From contig JAGBOM010000294.1 of the NCBI GenBank assembly GCA_017633865.1, forward strand, positions 1 to 6,709: DNA of 6,709 nucleotides, given 5' to 3'. The notes under the pieces were generated by a model, which saw only the letters and a program-made list of their open reading frames with translations, was not told where the DNA came from and did not search any database. Numbering within the stretch: the stretch's first letter is position 1; every line of letters starts with the position of its first letter. A program made the position numbers and the translations under genes. Shown one piece after another: positions 4,521 through 6,709 of the stretch. This stretch comes from Opitutales bacterium (GTDB lineage Bacteria > Verrucomicrobiota > Verrucomicrobiia > Opitutales > Intestinicryptomonadaceae).

Positions 4521-6709
4521 ATGCCGAATCTTAAAAAAATTTTTCTCGCGCTGCCGGTTTTTGCGGCTTTGGCTTTCGCCCGGGCTTACGGGGCGAACGC
4601 GGGCGTGATTGTCGATTCCGACAGGGCGGCGCTGGCCTCCGCGCGCAGGGCCCTCGAGTGCGGGATTCCGTCGCTTGCCCGGAGCATTTCGGAGAGGCTT
4701 TTAAAAAGCGAGTTTTTGTCCGACAAGGATGCCGCAAGGCTTCTGCTTGCCGATTCCCTAATCGCGCAGGGCTTGTTCTCGGCCGCGGGAGACGCTCTTT
4801 CGGAAATCAACGACCCCGAAGACGCCCGAGTTTTGCTTAGGCGCGCGATAATATCTTTGCGCGCCGCCCCCGAGGCCGTCGCAGAGGATCTGCTTTCAAA
4901 AATTTCCGTTTCCGAACTGCCCGACTCCGACAAGCCGTGGTTTTACATAAGCTCCGCCCTCCTGAAAATCGGCAAAAACGACTTCGCCGCCGCGCGCTCT
5001 CTTTTAAAGCTCGCAAGCGGCTTTCCCGAATCCGTCTACGCCTCGCGCGAGGCGGGGGTGCTTTTGGGCGTGTGCGGCTTTCTCGACGGCGGCGCGGATT
5101 CCAAAAACCCGGCCGCGATAGCCGACTTGGAGCTTAAAAGCAGCGTTTTGGCGGGCACGCACGAGGGCGCGGAATTCGCCAGGGCTCTCGCCTGCGCGTA
5201 TTATGAAAGCGGCAGGGTTAAAGACGCTTTGGACAAGCTTTCCGACGCTTTAAATCTCGGCCTTTTGCCCGACTCCGACAGGGACTCTTTGGAGCTTGCC
5301 TACGCGCTTTTCGAGCCGTCTTCGGCGGGCAAGATTCAGGTTTTGCGCCGCGTTTTAAACGGCACGAAATCCCCCGAGGCGGCGGGGGCGGCCATATATT
5401 TATTGCGCAGGGTTTACCCCGAGGGCTCCGCCGAGTTCGCCGCAATTTTAAAAGACGCGCTTGAAAACGGCTCGCCCCTAATCGGCGACAAAATCATGAT
5501 GGAGCTCGCCTATTCGAGCTTTAAAAGCGGCGATTTTTCCGCCATGAAAAACTACGCCACGCGGATGCTGGAGGAGTATCCCGCCTCAAAATACAAGGCG
5601 CCTCTTTATTCGCTTTTGGCGTGGAGCGAATTTTCGGGGGCGTCGCCGAATTACAGCCTTGCGGCAAAATACATGCTTGAAGTCTCCAAGCTCGAGCAGG
5701 ACAAAACCGCCTCCGACTTCGCCAAGTTCCTCGCCGCCGACTGTTATTATCTTGATTCCGACTACGAGTCGGCGGCGGAAATTTACAAGCTTGCGGTGTC
5801 GTCTTCGCTCTCGGAAAAGTGGCGCGGCGGGGCTTTCTCGCAGGCGGTGGACGCCATGCTGAAGTCGGGCAAATTCGAGGCGGCGGTGAAGTTTGCCGAC
5901 ACTGTCTATAAAAGCGTTCCCATAGGCGCTGACGACGTTTGGCGGGCGGAGTGGCTGTTTTATTTGGCGTACAGGTCCGGCTCCGATTTGGACGCGGCTA
6001 AAACAAGGGTCTCGTCGCTTATTTCCCGCGGCAAAGACGGGGCGCTGAGCGCCGATTTGCTCGTAAAGCTCTGCTGGCTCGAGGCGCGCATATTCGAGGA
6101 AAGCGGCGAAAGCTCAAAAGCCCTCGAGCTTGTCGACAACCTTTTGCTGCGCCTTAAAACGGGCAATCTAAAACCCTCGCAGGCGGCGGCCGACGCCGCG
6201 GCCTCGGAGGCCGTCTTAATCCGCGCGCGCGTCCTGGCGGGCATGGGCAGGCTCGCGGGCGACGGCGGGGCGTACGCGGCTTTTGAGGATTTGCGAAAAA
6301 AGTATCCGCAAAGCGACGCCGCGCAGCTGTCGCACCTATTGGAGGCGCGGCTCCTATCCTCGGCGGGGGCGTACCCGCGCGCGCAGGCTCTTTGCAAAAC
6401 CCTCGCCGACGCCTTCCCCGACGGCATTTACGCAGACGCCGCGCTTTTCGAGGCCGCCGTTTACGCCCGCAAAATCGGCCTTGAGAAGGACTACCGCGAG
6501 GCCGTAAAGCTTTTGTCGGAGCTGGTTTCGCGGTATCCGGATTCGCCGAGGGTGTTCGCCGCGAAAATTTCGCAGGCCGAAATTTTGAGGCTTATGGGCG
6601 ACTTCTCGACCGCCGCGGCCCTCTGCCAAAATATCGTTTTGGAGTACCCGTCGAACCCCGAAAACCGCCTCGCGCTCTTCGCCCTTGCGGAATCGTATCT
6701 GGCAATTCC
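4521..6709 (+). CDS. Secreted tetratricopeptide-repeat (TPR) protein, 3'-truncated by window edge
   Basis: The frame opens at ATG 4521 and has no stop to the window end, giving at least 729 residues. The N-terminus looks like a Sec signal: K5 and K6, a hydrophobic run IFLALPVFAALAFA (7-20), then a likely cut after ANA (27) or AFA (20); there is no lipobox cysteine. The rest is Ala/Leu-rich helical repeat. The clearest TPR-like units are near residues 218-245 (ALACAYYESGRVKDALDKL), 323-356 (ELAYSSFKSGDFSAMKNYA), 398-430 (AADCYYLDSDYESAAEIY), 434-466, 512-545 (ARIFEESGESSKALELV), 600-636 and 676-712 (AEILRLMGDFSTAAALCQ). Several end in the EYP or RYP turn typical of BamD/YbgF-type TPRs. It would act as a periplasmic or envelope scaffold; no catalytic domain is visible. 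It starts 12 bases after hpnG with an A-rich leader and no Shine-Dalgarno sequence, so it may share the transcript. Its exact function cannot be stated. Confidence 0.82.
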   Translation, partial: MPNLKKIFLALPVFAALAFARAYGANAGVIVDSDRAALASARRALECGIPSLARSISERLLKSEFLSDKDAARLLLADSLIAQGLFSAAGDALSEINDPEDARVLLRRAIISLRAAPEAVAEDLLSKISVSELPDSDKPWFYISSALLKIGKNDFAAARSLLKLASGFPESVYASREAGVLLGVCGFLDGGADSKNPAAIADLELKSSVLAGTHEGAEFARALACAYYESGRVKDALDKLSDALNLGLLPDSDRDSLELAYALFEPSSAGKIQVLRRVLNGTKSPEAAGAAIYLLRRVYPEGSAEFAAILKDALENGSPLIGDKIMMELAYSSFKSGDFSAMKNYATRMLEEYPASKYKAPLYSLLAWSEFSGASPNYSLAAKYMLEVSKLEQDKTASDFAKFLAADCYYLDSDYESAAEIYKLAVSSSLSEKWRGGAFSQAVDAMLKSGKFEAAVKFADTVYKSVPIGADDVWRAEWLFYLAYRSGSDLDAAKTRVSSLISRGKDGALSADLLVKLCWLEARIFEESGESSKALELVDNLLLRLKTGNLKPSQAAADAAASEAVLIRARVLAGMGRLAGDGGAYAAFEDLRKKYPQSDAAQLSHLLEARLLSSAGAYPRAQALCKTLADAFPDGIYADAALFEAAVYARKIGLEKDYREAVKLLSELVSRYPDSPRVFAAKISQAEILRLMGDFSTAAALCQNIVLEYPSNPENRLALFALAESYLAI

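Overview
The window holds one strand of closely packed genes, all on +, from a moderately GC-rich bacterium. Its core is a three-enzyme route from farnesyl diphosphate to squalene (HpnC, HpnD and HpnE), followed by a hopanoid-type nucleosidase (HpnG-like). The organism cannot be named from this alone. The gene set, the weak Shine-Dalgarno signals and the GCC/GCG-rich coding style with many A and T runs would suit a Verrucomicrobiota (Opitutae-like) genome, but that is a low-confidence inference.

Layout. Bases 2-739 are the 3' two thirds of a GcvT-family (folate-binding aminomethyltransferase-like) gene that enters from the left edge. A 73-base gap (740-812) holds a ribosome binding site. Next come hpnC (813-1670) and a long frame starting at 1667 that encodes HpnD continuing without any stop or new start into HpnE. 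The HpnE part is cut by a -1 frame change near 3446-3463: the upstream frame stops at 3550, while the HpnE C-terminus continues in another frame to 3825. The hpnG-like gene (3822-4508) follows. A secreted tetratricopeptide-repeat protein starts at 4521 and runs off the right edge, still open at 6709. No RNA gene, mobile element, CRISPR array or clear terminator was seen.

How the genes work together. In the known pathway, HpnD makes presqualene diphosphate from two farnesyl diphosphates, HpnC turns it into hydroxysqualene, and HpnE removes the hydroxyl to give squalene. Here steps 1 and 3 appear to be encoded as one polypeptide, with step 2 in the gene just upstream. The HpnG-like enzyme would act later, removing adenine from adenosylhopane, so hopanoids with extended side chains are the likely end product. 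Squalene-hopene cyclase (HpnF) and HpnH are not in this window. ATGA stop/start overlaps at hpnC/hpnD and hpnE/hpnG indicate a co-translated operon.

The two points most worth following are the HpnD-HpnE fusion and the frame change inside it.
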